From positions 248,001 to 312,000 of the forward strand of contig BDSL01000109.1 in NCBI GenBank assembly GCA_003116995.1: a DNA stretch of 64,000 nt, written 5' to 3'. This stretch comes from Yamagishiella unicocca. Lineage: Eukaryota; Chlorophyta; Chlorophyceae; Chlamydomonadales; Volvocaceae. Each line of letters begins with the position of its first letter. Within the stretch, counting starts at the first letter, position 1. Under the pieces are notes generated by a model, which was not told the origin of the DNA, searched no databases, and saw only the letters and a list, made by a program, of their open reading frames with translations. This document shows, one piece after another, positions 23,145 through 34,600 of this stretch. Made by a program: the position numbers and the translations under genes.

Positions 23145-25568
23145 TCATGCTGCCGCCCCCTCCCCTTGGTTCTGACGGTGCTCGTACAACCCAAGGATGT
23201 GCCTCCCCACCGGCGTGAACTGCTCTTGCAGCAGCATCTGGGCGACCTGCATTCACCGCAGGGACAGGACACGTCATTCCTACAGCATCTCCGCTGCGGC
23301 CTGCCAGCCGCGTTAGGCGCCGAGCGAGGATGACAGCGGTTTGCAGGCAGCCAGAGGTGTGGTCTCATGCAGGTGCGGGCTCATGCAGGTGGTGCCGCTC
23401 ATCCCGGCGCTTAGCACACCACCCCTTAGAGAGACACATAGAGCTGCCGTCCAAGACACCCGCCCGAGATCCACGAAGCCCGCTCAAAATAAATCAGCGC
23501 CCTCCAGCACGGCGCCATATCCCCAAAGGCATCAGCAATGCTGCCGTCCTTCTGGCTGAGGCTCTGGACCCGAACACCTAGCGTACCGGTCTGTATCTTT
23601 GCAATTTTAGTGCAGCACCGAACCCATCCCGAGCTTCCGACGCAATGCAGCACCGAACCCATCCCGAGCTTCCGACGCAATGCAGCACCGAACCCATCCC
23701 GAGCTTCCGACGCAATGCAGCACCGAACCCATCCCGAGCTTCCGACGCGATGCAGCCCTTTAGCATCGATCGACAGCAGCAGCGGCAGTAGCTGGGGCCC
23801 CAAGCACGCCGCACCTGCTCCCTGCTCCGAAACCCCGCCCAATCCACCTCCTCCTCCTGCAGCTGCAGCCGCCCGCCGTCGTGCGTGTACGAGAAGGCGC
23901 AGCCCCACACGTGGCAGCTGCTGTCCTGGTAGGGGAACACGAACAGCCGCCGCAGCCCCGCGCGGGCGGCGGCCTCGCTGACCCCGATCTCCTCAGCGAG
24001 CTCCCTGCAGGAGTTGGGAGTAAAACGGAGAACCGGTGGGTGAAGGCGGAGCGTCACGTGGGTCGGCCGGGACAGACGACAGCACGGCGTCGGTGTGGGT
24101 CGGCCGCCGTCGATGACGAGCAAACGGGGGCGGGAGGAGGCCAGGCTGTATATGAGTGCGGCAGGGCGAGCGGAGGGGCCGGGAGGACCAGCCCAAGTGA
24201 CGTGCTGGGCTAGGCAATGGTCGCATCACTATAGCCCATCCAGTACTCCGCCTTGTCACCAGGCAGCTACTGACGGTGTTGGTGACGAGGTGTGGTCATG
24301 CTGCTGCCTCTGCGGCAGCATGAGCCGGGTCCCGGACCCGGCATACATGTCCGTGTCAGCCCCGGGAGGAGGGAGCCACCCAGCCGCACGCGCCGCTCCA
24401 CCCAGCCGCCCAGCCGCCCCGCCATCCCGGCCTGCCCGCCAGCACCCACCGTGCTGCGGTGTCCTCGTACTCCTCGCCCGCGCGAACCACACCCGCCACC
24501 ACCACGTCCCAGTGGCCCGGGTACACGTCCTGGGGGCACGTGGGGGCACGTGGGGCCACGTGGGGGCACGTGGGGCACGTGCAGCCGAGCGGAGGGGACA
24601 TCGACATCTTCACGTGAGCCCCAAACCCTTATGGCGGCGGCGGGGCAATGGGACCTTGGGACCTTGGCTGCACAGATGATAGGCCGCCGCCAGCGCCCCC
24701 GTTTGCCTTCCCAAGCGCCCCGGGTACCGCACAGCACCGCACCACCACGACCATCAGGCGGCGGCAGCGGGAGGGAAACAGCAGACCGGCGCTCGGGGTT
24801 GCCCCGCCCCACCCCACCGAGCGTGCCCCCGGCCCGCCCGCTGGCCCCCTGGCGGCTGCAGGACTTCCTTCCACGCCTTCCTTGTACGCCGCAATCGTAT
24901 GAGGGGCTGATGCCACATCTTCTCGCAAACTGCGCCGCTGACCTGCCCGAGTGCCGGTCAACGCCTCCTGGCCCCGCGGCGCTCGCATGCCGCGCATAAG
25001 GCGCAGGACGACCAGCACTGCCCCCGCGCGCCCCGCACGCGTCAGTAACTCATACTTCGCAAATATGCACACATACACACGCGCATGCCGTACGGTGTAT
25101 CCCACTTCGCACCTTGTTGCTGCTGCGTTTGCAAACCAGGAGTTCGCCCTCGTCGTTGGTCACCAGCACGTACGACCCTCGCCCAAGCAAGCGGTTCCGT
25201 ACCGTGACGTCCCGTGGCTCAGCGCCTACCACTTCGTTGTTTGCATCCTAAAGCCACGGCCGGTAGCACCGGAAACGTGCGTTTCAGGTATCGCACATCA
25301 TGCGAGCAGCGCCCCACGCACCCCGCCGGATGTGAAGCATAAATGCCTGGCCCAAGCAAAAGTGTCTTACCACTATGACGCAGTACTCCGTCGGGCGGTC
25401 AGTGTGTAAGGCAGCAAAACCCACGGGGCTTGCTGGAGGTTGACACAAATAGCGCTGACACGGCAATATGGGCTGCCTTATCAATCCATTTTCTTTAAGA
25501 GTTCGACCCGTAAGCGTCTGTTTAACACCCTTGCAGCAGCGGCTGTGTAGTAACGGCCGCATGTACAT
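23145..25568 (-). CDS. Nudix hydrolase, YfcD-like, with a likely transit peptide (5 exons, 234 residues)
   Basis: Exons on the minus strand: 25371-25568, 25113-25247, 24450-24529, 23815-24004, 23145-23246; all GT-AG, phases consistent, 705 nt with TGA. Exon 1 (66 residues, basic, rich in Arg/Lys/Cys/Ser) looks like an organelle transit peptide. Residues 65-110 (IVDANNEVVGAEPRDV, SYVLVTNDEGELLVCKRS) match the YfcD/IPP-isomerase-like Nudix fold. The Nudix box at residues 124-146 is assembled across an intron: G124, E130, R138, E139, E142, E143 and G145 all fit G-x5-E-x7-REUxEExGU. VWGCAFSY and QLQEEEVDWAGF follow, and the short last exon holds EQFTPVGRHILGLYEH. Family members hydrolyse nucleoside-diphosphate-linked compounds; the substrate here is unknown. 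The exon 1 start is the least certain part. Confidence 0.82.
23611..23760 (+). repeat. 35-bp tandem repeat, 4 units, in the last Nudix intron
   Basis: Each unit reads TGCAGCACCGAACCCATCCC then GAGCTTCCGACGCAA; the last unit ends CGCGA. It lies in the intron between 23246 and 23815. Confidence 0.95.
24534..24586 (+). repeat. Cluster of five CACGTG palindromes in a Nudix intron
   Basis: Imperfect tandem units of GGGGGCACGTGG type place five CACGTG (G-box/E-box core) hexamers within about 50 bp, directly upstream of the exon 3 acceptor (24530-24531 on the minus strand). Confidence 0.8.
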
Positions 25569-25718
25569 GGCTCGAGCGTCAGGTCTATGCCTAAGGCGGA
25601 GCGCCTGTCTTTCAAAGTGCAAAGCGTATAACCACCAACACGAATTGTTTCCTGAGCATGTGTGAGTCACGGGTTCGCTTGCATGGAATGATAGCACAGA
25701 TCAAGAATTCACGTTGTC

Positions 25719-25723
25719 TTACA
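25719..25723 (-). terminator. Candidate TGTAA polyadenylation signal of the Tmem14 gene
   Basis: TGTAA on the minus strand about 90 nt past the stop codon at 25810, the usual Chlamydomonas signal and spacing. Confidence 0.6.
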
Positions 25724-25809
25724 ACATACATTCAGCCATCATCATGGCACACATGATACACATCTGCAAATTGACACCACGCCTTTGTATTGCAAGTCAG
25801 CAGTTACAT

Positions 25810-26333
25810 TTAGTAACCCTTTCCGGCGGGCTTCTGGACGTGCTTGGGTCCCAGAGGGCTGAGGCTCCAGGCGTAGAACAACATCATAATGCCACTGCAT
25901 AAGGAGACAATAATAGAGCAGATGTTTGTATTTTTAAACATATAAACGCAGAGTTGCACGATTTACCAACCTGACGCCCGAGATTACGGCAGCAGGCAGT
26001 GAGTGAGTCTTCTCGAAACGCTTAAACATCATGAAGGTGAGACCAGCAGCAATGACTGCGAAAGTGAGTGGTGATAACGTCAGATTGCGACTGGCACGCG
26101 CCAATGACGGAGATGAACTTAAAGTCCTCACCTAGGCTAAGGAAGACTGTCGGTTTGCACACCGACTTGGTCTTACTGTAGTGCTGCAGCGATACATACG
26201 CAAGAACTCCCAATGCGACCGCAGAGCCTACCCCACCCCCCAGAGAAGCCTTGCTTCCTTGAGCGAAAAACGCGTACAATCCCGCGATGCCCAAAAACAC
26301 TGAGTATATTGGAGTGAAACAGAAGTCATACAT
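25810..26333 (-). CDS. Tmem14 family membrane protein (3 exons, 123 residues)
   Basis: Exons on the minus strand: 26132-26333, 25971-26055 and 25810-25894; 372 nt including TAA, all GT-AG. The protein shows four hydrophobic stretches: FTPIYSVFLGIAGLYAFF, VGSAVALGVLAYVSL, VIAAGLTFMMF, and SGIMMLFYAWSLSPLGP. Gly-rich turns (GSKASLGGGVGSA) and RFEKTHSLPAA between spans are typical of the Tmem14 family, which includes plant FAX fatty-acid exporters and animal TMEM14C. The short length and absence of an N-terminal extension suggest a small organelle or ER membrane member; the substrate cannot be told from sequence. The start ATG at 26333 is followed by hydrophobic sequence at once. It is in tandem with the Nudix gene, whose start lies about 240 bp downstream of this stop. 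Confidence 0.85.
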
Positions 26334-28603
26334 CTCTCACTGATGTGTACCGGTAGCAACGAGCAAGGTTGCGTGATGGGAAGTGACAACCGACTGTGAC
26401 AGCTCGAAGTATGTAGTTCCTAGTATTCCTGGAAGATATGCATATCTATCGGCAAGACCTCTTCGTAGCGGTTGCTCCTTGGTATCGCGTTTTGCACGGA
26501 CCTTTGCGCTGTACGACGCCACCCGTTCCGCCGTTCGGGCTGCCCCTACAAAATGCTAGGCCTAAGACCGTTAACGACACGCACATGCCTCGTGATACGT
26601 CCACGTGCCCCTCATAGTTACTGCCCGACGCCGGCGCTTGCTTTCGTGTGCGAGCGGCCAAGGGCAAACTCCATGAAGTACAACCACCAGGAACGTCCAA
26701 ATTTCTACCGCGGTAGATGGCTAGTCCCAGCAGCTTTCGTGTTCACCAGCACCAGCATTGACCCCGCCACCGCAACGTAAACAAAGGCCCCTACACTCCG
26801 CCCCGAGTGAATGGCCGCATAATGCAAGATCCATAGCTGCATGCGACTGTCCAACTCCAAGTCGCTCCAAACATGTGCCATGGGCCGTGTAGAGTTGCTG
26901 CGGTGCCGCCCCACCCACTTAGAGCACCTGGTATTTGGGGGAGCAGCCGGGAGGGCGGAAGGTGGCCACTACGGTGCTATGGAGCTGCAGCAGCCCGAAG
27001 GGTTGCAGCATGCAAGGACATGTGGCATCCCGAAATATGCCTGGCGGATGAGTTATCGAGTTTACACACGGTAATGGAGATTCTTCAAGGAGGCGGCCCC
27101 CAAGGAATCAGGATCCTGGTCCCAATGAATCACTGCTACGTGGATTGCCGTTTGTGCCTTCTACAAGCATGACAGCCGCTTCCTGGTGGCGCCAACAGGG
27201 CCGCTGTTTCCTACCGTAACCCCCACCCAGGAGCCTGGCGCTCCCGGGGTCTCCCCGCCGCCCCGCCAGCCCTCCGACATGCCTCACCAGACTCGTCCTA
27301 GGCGCCGGTCCTCCTGCTACGGCACTAGACCCAACAAGGGCGGTCGGCCCGGCCCCGAAAGAGGCCACCCATCCACCCGCCTACCGTTAATGGCTCCTTT
27401 CACAACCTCTCCTAAAAAGACCCACGCCATCATGGAATCCCATCCACCCGGCCGCTACCGGTCTCGCCACACACACCGAATTCCACAGGGCGGGATACAA
27501 AGAATGCGCCGTCACCGCGCAGCGACCGCCTCTCAGCCACGCACGCTGCGCCGCACACCTCTCAATGACCTCGTCTATGGCCGCCACGCCGCAGCTCTCC
27601 TGACCGGTGACACCTCTGCACAATGCTACAGAGATGCAAGACGGCAGGACGTACGGCAGCTCTCACCTGCCGGCAGCTCTCACCGTGCGTGTTATTGCCG
27701 CGGTCTCTCAGGACGCGAGAACAGACTGCATCGCTCGGCTGCAATGTCTTCTCTCTCCCGCTCGCTCTCGTACTCCATGTACCCAAAACTCCATTTACTG
27801 AACTGTACATGGGGGTGTGTGGTGACCACAGCACAGAACCCACATTCTGCTCTCGCCGTTCCAGCCGTAGAGGCGTTGATCAGGTGAAACCACCGGCACA
27901 TTATGTACGGCCGCCTACAAACACACTCATGCCCGACACACTCCGCCACCGACCCGCTACCACCTCGGGACCTCTCTTAGCTGCCGTACGCCAAAATGCC
28001 GTACGTAGCGCCTCACATCTTACCGTTAATCGTCAAAACCTGCTCAGCAGGTTAATCGCGCGGCAGCGTTGAACACAAACAAACACGTGGCTGTATGTCC
28101 ATCATCCCGTAACTTCACGGCAGTTGCTGTACACGTGGACCGCCGCTAACCGTTATCGTACTGGGGCAGGAAAGCTCGAAACGCTGAAGTAGGTAGCGGA
28201 CCAATACCGTACCTCCTAACCTCGTGGGAGGCCAATCAAAGTCTCCGGCGCAAGGGCGGCCAGGCAAATCAATTAGTCTTCACATGACATGAGCCACAAG
28301 GCGGGTGACGGGGTGGGCTTGGTGTCGTGGGTGGGGGGGCAGGGCGTACTGGCGCTCCGATTGCAGCTGCACAACATTACACACGAACGCCTTCCGTGGC
28401 ATTCCGCGTCAACACCAAACATTTAACACTCCGCGCCAACCTCGCGACACCTGCGCCCCTCCTGCCGGTACGCACGTCTCCCCAGCCAACGAGCTGCTGC
28501 CGGCAGGGCGCGCCCCTTGTCCACCAGCGCCCTCGCGCCACACCCCTCCCGGCACCCGCAGCACCCCATGCTTCCCCCCTCCACCGCAGCCCAGCCGGGC
28601 CCC
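26334..28603. other. Intergenic stretch without a supportable gene
   Basis: Upstream of the Tmem14 gene and downstream of the phytyl-ester-synthase-like gene. A 69-codon minus frame at 26705-26914 contains one hydrophobic stretch but has no family match. The rest shows no domain-like reading frame. Confidence 0.45.
28377..28381 (-). terminator. Candidate TGTAA polyadenylation signal of the phytyl-ester-synthase-like gene
   Basis: TGTAA on the minus strand about 225 nt beyond the stop at 28604. Confidence 0.5.
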
Positions 28604-31600
28604 TCACAGCTTGAAGCTGGGGGCTATGCGGCGCGGGCCGAACGGCGGGTTTTGCTCGTACACGTAGCGGCGCAGGAAGTCCCGGTAGGGGTCCTGCTCA
28701 CGCTTCCGCAGCAGGTAGCTGATGCCGGACTCCACATCGTCTCGCACGGACGCATACACCTGGGGGTGGGGGGTGAGGTGGGTTTTAGGGAGGGGTGCGT
28801 GTGTGTTTGTGTGTGCCCGGGTTGCGGGATTACGGAGGGGGGAGTCCGGGGGTTGCGGGATTACGGAGGGGGGAGTCCGGGGGCTGCGCTTTACGGAGGG
28901 GGGAGTCCGGGGGCTGCGCTTTACGGAGGGGGGAGTCCGGGGGCTGCGCTTTACGGAGGGGGGAGTCCGGGGGCTGCGCTTTACGGAGGGGGGAGTCCGG
29001 GGGCTGCGCTTTACGGAGGGGGGAGTCCGGGGGCTGCGCTTCCGGGGTCCCTCTCCACTCGCCTACCTCGTCGCAGGCGACCCGGTCGCGGTACATGGAC
29101 TGGTTTGTGCGGACTGGCCTCCCGAACAGGAAGTAGAAGCGCGAGGGCACAGCGGGGGCGATGATGGGCGGGATGAAGCTCTCGTCCAGGGCCTCGTCCA
29201 CAGCCACTCCGACTCGCGCGCGAGGGGCCGCCGCGGCCTGCTCCTGGGCGCTGGCGCCTGTCGGAACGAAATGAAGGAATGGACAACCGGGCCCGGGAGC
29301 CGGCAGGTTACGGCAGGTTACAGCAGGTTACAGCAGGTTACAGCAGGTTACGGCAGCGGGAAGAAACTGCGTGGAAGGTGCGTGCGCTGCAGCAACGAGG
29401 AGGTGGGAGCAGGCCAGAGAGCGGTGCTGGTTGCCGCACACGAGGTGAGACATGCGAGGTGGGCTTGGGCTTTTTGTATGATGTCGCACCCAACCGTCAT
29501 AAGAGAACCCGCCAACTACACACGTGCCACAATTCGTGTCGTGCGGCGACGAATCACTTCTCGCACCCCCCTCATCATCACCCGCACTTCCGTCTACTCG
29601 CCAAATATCTCTTCTGGGACCCCTATCATCATCGCCCTTGGTTTGTCGGCCTTGGATACGCGGATTTCTTTTTATGACCCCCCCCCCCCCCACCACCCGC
29701 GCTGCAGGGCGAGCACAAGCCCCAACGGTATTGGCTGAACAGAGTTACATGATCTTAGCCATAGTTTGGCACAGAGTATAGGAGGAGCACACGTAGCGGC
29801 CGCTCCCCTGCCCCCTCCCTCCCTCCCTCCCAGCCTCACTCCAAAGCGGGCTCTTCCTGATGTCGTCCGAGTCCATCACGATCTGCAGCGAGTCCTCCAG
29901 CCCCACCGCCGACACCGGGATGATGGTGGCGTTGAAGCGGGCGGCCATGCGGACGAACTCAGACCTGGCGGCAGGCGGGAGCGGCAGGGGGGTTTGATAA
30001 GAGAATCCGCGAATCCACGGCCGACAAACCGAGGGCGGCAGGAGGGGCAGGGGAAGGAGGAGGAGGTTAATCTCCAGCTGCCAGGTCTACGCGCTGCTGC
30101 CAAGACCCGTGCGAAGGCGGCCACCCCGTGCTGGCAGAGCCAACAGCGATGTGACCCCGCAGTCGCCCTGCCAGGAACCCCCGCCCGCCACAGGACCCGC
30201 CCGCCCCAGGACCCCCCGCCCCAGCCACCCACCGCCCCAGCCACCCACCGGTTCGGCCAGAACAGCTCGTACTTCTCGTTGCGCCGCTTGAAGCCCTCGC
30301 GCACTCCGCCGGGATACAGCAGCACCGCCTCGCCTGCGTCGTGGCGGGCAGGAGGGAGGAGGCAGCAGCATCGGGCCGCAGCGCCAGCAGGCCAACCGGG
30401 GGGGGGGGGAGAAGGGGAAGAGAGTAACTGGTGAGCCGCCAAGAGGGGAAATGAGGGGAGGAGTTGGCAGAAGGGGGCACAGGGGGGGCCATAAAAGGGA
30501 CCAAGTGTGTGGTACCTGTGAAGAAGGGTCACATGTAGCGCAGCGGCTGATACGCTGGCTCGCCCTACTGGAAGCCCAATGCCGAGCAGGCGTCGGCCCC
30601 ATGCTAGCGTCAGCCATACAAACGGTGACAACACAGCCAACAGCGCCCGCCACCCCAAACCTCCAACCTCCAACCTCTAGCGTCCCCAACCCACCAGCGG
30701 CCAGCAGCCGGAACATGGCTGTTGGGGTGACGCGGACGGCGCCGAACGACTGGAACATGTTTCCCATGAAGGCGGGTGGGAGGGAGTCCTCCTTCTTGCC
30801 CTCGCCGCCCGCATCGCCGCCACTCTTGGTGCCGCCACTGCCGCTGGGCCGCTCGGTCCCAGCCGCCTGCTGCTGCTGCGTGCTGCTGCCTTGCTTGGTC
30901 TTACCCTCCACGCCCGCCTCCTCGTCGCCATCGCCGCCCTGACGAAAGAGCCCCGGGTGCGCCAGGCCGCGCATCAAGATACCGCGCCTGGTCAGCACCT
31001 CCTCCACCATCACCTGCAGACAGCGGAGGTGGAGGAGGAGGAAACGGAACGGTGGTGGTGGCAGCAGCGGCAGCAGCAGCAGAAGGCAGCAGAGGCAAGA
31101 CAACAAGTAAGACATGGTCTCAACACCGCATGGCGGAACGGAGCAGCTAGCTAATGGGCCGTGGCGATCGTTGTACACCAGTGGACGAGGGCAAAGGATC
31201 TAACGACAAACTGTCATGGCGCGAATGCGGCGCAAGCGCAAGGGACGCGGCGCGCCGGCGGCTGGGCGGTTGTATGTTCCCCGGTGGCCTCCGGGCTGGA
31301 GCACACATAGACATCGCCTTTTGACCTCGGTCTGTCGTCCGTTCAGAGGCGGAGCCAGACGGTCGGTTTCTCCATACATGACGGCAGGAGTGCAACCCCG
31401 ACCCACCGACCCACCGACATGTCGAAGGCGTACAGTTGGTGGTTGCCAACGAACAACAGCGGCCCGTCGCCCCAGTCCATGTCAGCGTCACCCGCCGCGT
31501 GGGCAGCCTCGCCAGTGCCGCTGCTGTTGCTGTTACTGCTGCCGTTGCTGTTGCCGTTGCTGTTGCTGCTGCTGGCGGCACGCGTCGCCGCGTCGCGGTG

Positions 31601-34600
31601 GCCCTCCTGCCGCTCCCGCCGCCTCAGCGGCAGGCCCTCCAGCCCCATCACGCGGCTGCCGTCCGGCAGGGTGGACACGAACACGGGGCTGCTGAACTCG
31701 CGCAGGCGTGAGGTCCACGAGCCAGCGTAGCGCTGGACCTCCTGCCGGGGCGGGAGAGGGGAATGAGGAGTGGGGAGTGGTGGCGGGAGCGGGGAGTGGT
31801 GGCGGGAGCGGGGAGTGGGGGTTAAGAAGGGCAGAGGCGGGGTGCGGAGTAGGGCTCTTTCGGGAAGCTGGGGTGCTGCGGGCATTTGCCATTCTAGTTC
31901 CATCCGTGCACAGCAGAAGCAACTGAAATCAGGATAACAGGTGTAAAAGCTAGTTATAATGAAGTAATTTGGTATGACGAAACTAAGATGAATCAAAAAT
32001 GTGATCCGTGGCGGCTGGCATCAATACTTTCATCCCCCTGATATGCTCCCGGACGCTGCGCAGTCCATCCCAGGCTGACGCGAAGTTCCACCGCTGGCAG
32101 CTGCCGCCGCCTCCCCCGCCACTTCCCCCGCCACTTCCCCCGCCACTTCCCCCGCCGCCTCCCCCGCCACTTCCCCCTCCGCCACCCCACCTCGCTGTTG
32201 GGAACCTCCACGGGCCCCGCAGTACCGAAGGCATTGACGTCCGCGCCGGGCCGCACCGGCGAGCTGAAGGTGCGGCGGGTGACGTAGAAGCCCTCCTGGT
32301 CCAGTAGCGGCAGCAGCTCACCGCCGGGCTCGTACAACAGCGCGTGCCCAGAGTCGGGTAGCACCTGCGGCCACACACAAACACACACATGCACACACAT
32401 ACACACGCACTCACACACACGCCCGGGAGATTCCTCCACCCCCCAAGTTACCGGTATCTGTTATTTCTGTTTTCTTGACACGTCTAGTCTAGGTCTTCGA
32501 CCCGTCCGCGACCCGTCGGTTGCCCACGTGACGTAACTGTTGTTTCCGTTGTTTCCGTTGTTTCCGTTGCGCACGTGAGGTCCTAGGAAAATGCTGGAGG
32601 CTCCTACCCCGAATATGCGTACCCCACGTGAGCAAGCACCCCAGGGCACCACGTGCTGCTGCTTCCGGCTGCTGCTGTCGCTGCATCTGTTGCCGTGCTG
32701 CACTTGCCTTTTTGAATGCCCGCTGCATCAACTCCGCCAGCCGCCCCGCCTCCTTCTCCGACCCCAGCACCACGTCCTGGCCGCCCGCGAGCACCATGGT
32801 GCGCTGAGGTAAGCGAGCCAGCCGCGGCCCCACCAGCCTGAAGGTGCCGGCGGCAGCAGCAGCAGCGGCAGCAGCAGCAGGTCAGATTGACGCCCAGGGG
32901 TCGGCGGGGTGGTGTAATGTGACAATGGCCGACGCCGGTGGTGTAGAAAGTTGTGACAAAAACGCAAAAAACAATAAAAACCAAATTGGGAGGCAAGGTG
33001 ACTGACCCATCCACTGCCGTACAAAACGCCATGCCGCGCAACCTTCCTTGCCAAGCACCCCGCAACGGGCGCGCTCAAGCCCCCACGCGACGCGGCCGGC
33101 CGCGCGACCCACACAACGACTTGGGCATTCGGGATTGCAGCCAGACACGCCTTCAGTCCTATGATCCCCACCCTTTCCTCCCCACCCTTTCCTCCCCACC
33201 CTTTCCTCCCCACCGCCGGCGCCTCCAGCACTACCCCCAGCAGCTCCGCCCCTCCCACTGCCCCCTCGCTCCGCCCTCACTCCACCCTCTCGCCTCCTCT
33301 CCCCTCCCCTCCCCTCCCCGTCCCGCCTCCGCGCCCTGAAGTGCAGACGCACGTGTTTCCTCCCAGCCCCCTCGCCCCCCTGACCAGCACTTACTTGATG
33401 CCCTCGTCCAGCATCCGCAGCCGGTGCAGGAAGGTGGCCGGCGTCAGGCGGCTGGAAATCTGCTCCACCTGGGCAAGAGCCCGGCTGAGGACCTGAGACC
33501 GGGCGAGGACAGCAGGGGACGGGTGGTCGTGGTTGCGGTCAAGTCATGGGCTGCGGCAATATGGGCTGCGGCAATAGCACCGAGGGGGACAGCCAGCGGT
33601 GCAGAGGCGGGCGGGGGCCGCTGCGGGGCCGTGCTCCAGGGAGGGCCGCCGTCAAGCCGCACATACGGGCGGCCCACCCTAGCGGTTCCCTAGCTCCCTA
33701 CTCAGTGCCTCCAACCCGGCCCGTGTAAATTACGGTCAGCAATGCCCTCCCACTCGCCTGGAAAGCCTCGCCAGGCTGCTGGGAGCTGAAGCTGTCAGCC
33801 AGCTGCTTAAACAGGACCTGCGGGCTCGTGCCGAGGAGCGGCGCCAAGGCCAGAGGCAGCGGCAGTGGCGGCAGGAACGGCAGCGGCAGCTGCGGCGGCG
33901 ACGGCAGCTTCGCGTTCAGGATTGCCGGAGGGACTCGCTCCATGAGGTTGGTGATGCGAGCGAGCTGCGACTCGGCGTATGATGTCGCGGGGTTGACGAG
34001 CACCAGCCGGTTCACCACGCGCCTACGCACCAGCGCGAGGGGCGAGGAAGGCGAGGGAGGCGGGTGTGGCGGGTGTGGCGGGGGATTGGGGTGTACGTGC
34101 AGGGTCCGTCGTTCCAAACGTAAGGGCAGTATGAGCGGCATGAGTGCATTGAAGGTAGCTTCCAGAGCGAAAGGAACGGTGGGTGGGGAGCGAAAGAAAG
34201 GGTGGGTGGGGAGCGAAAGAAAGGGTGGGTGGGGAGTCGTCGCTGCAGGATCCCTGGAAGTCGCGTTAGCCCGCCGCGGTGAGTGGCCATCGATCCCAGA
34301 GCAGCTTCTCACCACGCAAGGGCCGCGACAGCCTTCGTCGGGGATTGGATGCCCGCGCTCAAAATACCTAGAGCACTGTACAACGGTTCCCCCCAGCGGC
34401 CCTTCGCATCTGCCCTCTCCCCTTCCCCCAGGGCCGCCCCCCATCAGGCCCCGCGGCTCCACCTGCAGTCCCACGCCAGCTGCAGCGCCAGCACGGCTCC
34501 GAAACCCTCGCCCAGCAGGTACACGGGCCTGCCCGGGGGGGTTCCCGCCAGCTCCTCCGCGAGCCAGCGGCTGACCGCGGACGCGAGCTCCGCAAAGCTG

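Noticed and set aside
26705..26914. 69-codon minus frame with one hydrophobic stretch
   Set aside because: Too short and no family similarity or context.
28826..29040. 30-bp repeats resembling a CRISPR array
   Set aside because: Tandem units with no spacers, inside an intron of the PES-like gene.
32935..33165. R3 as an LTR or exon
   Set aside because: No LTR ends, no paired copy around a retroelement body; frames are not shared cleanly between the two copies.
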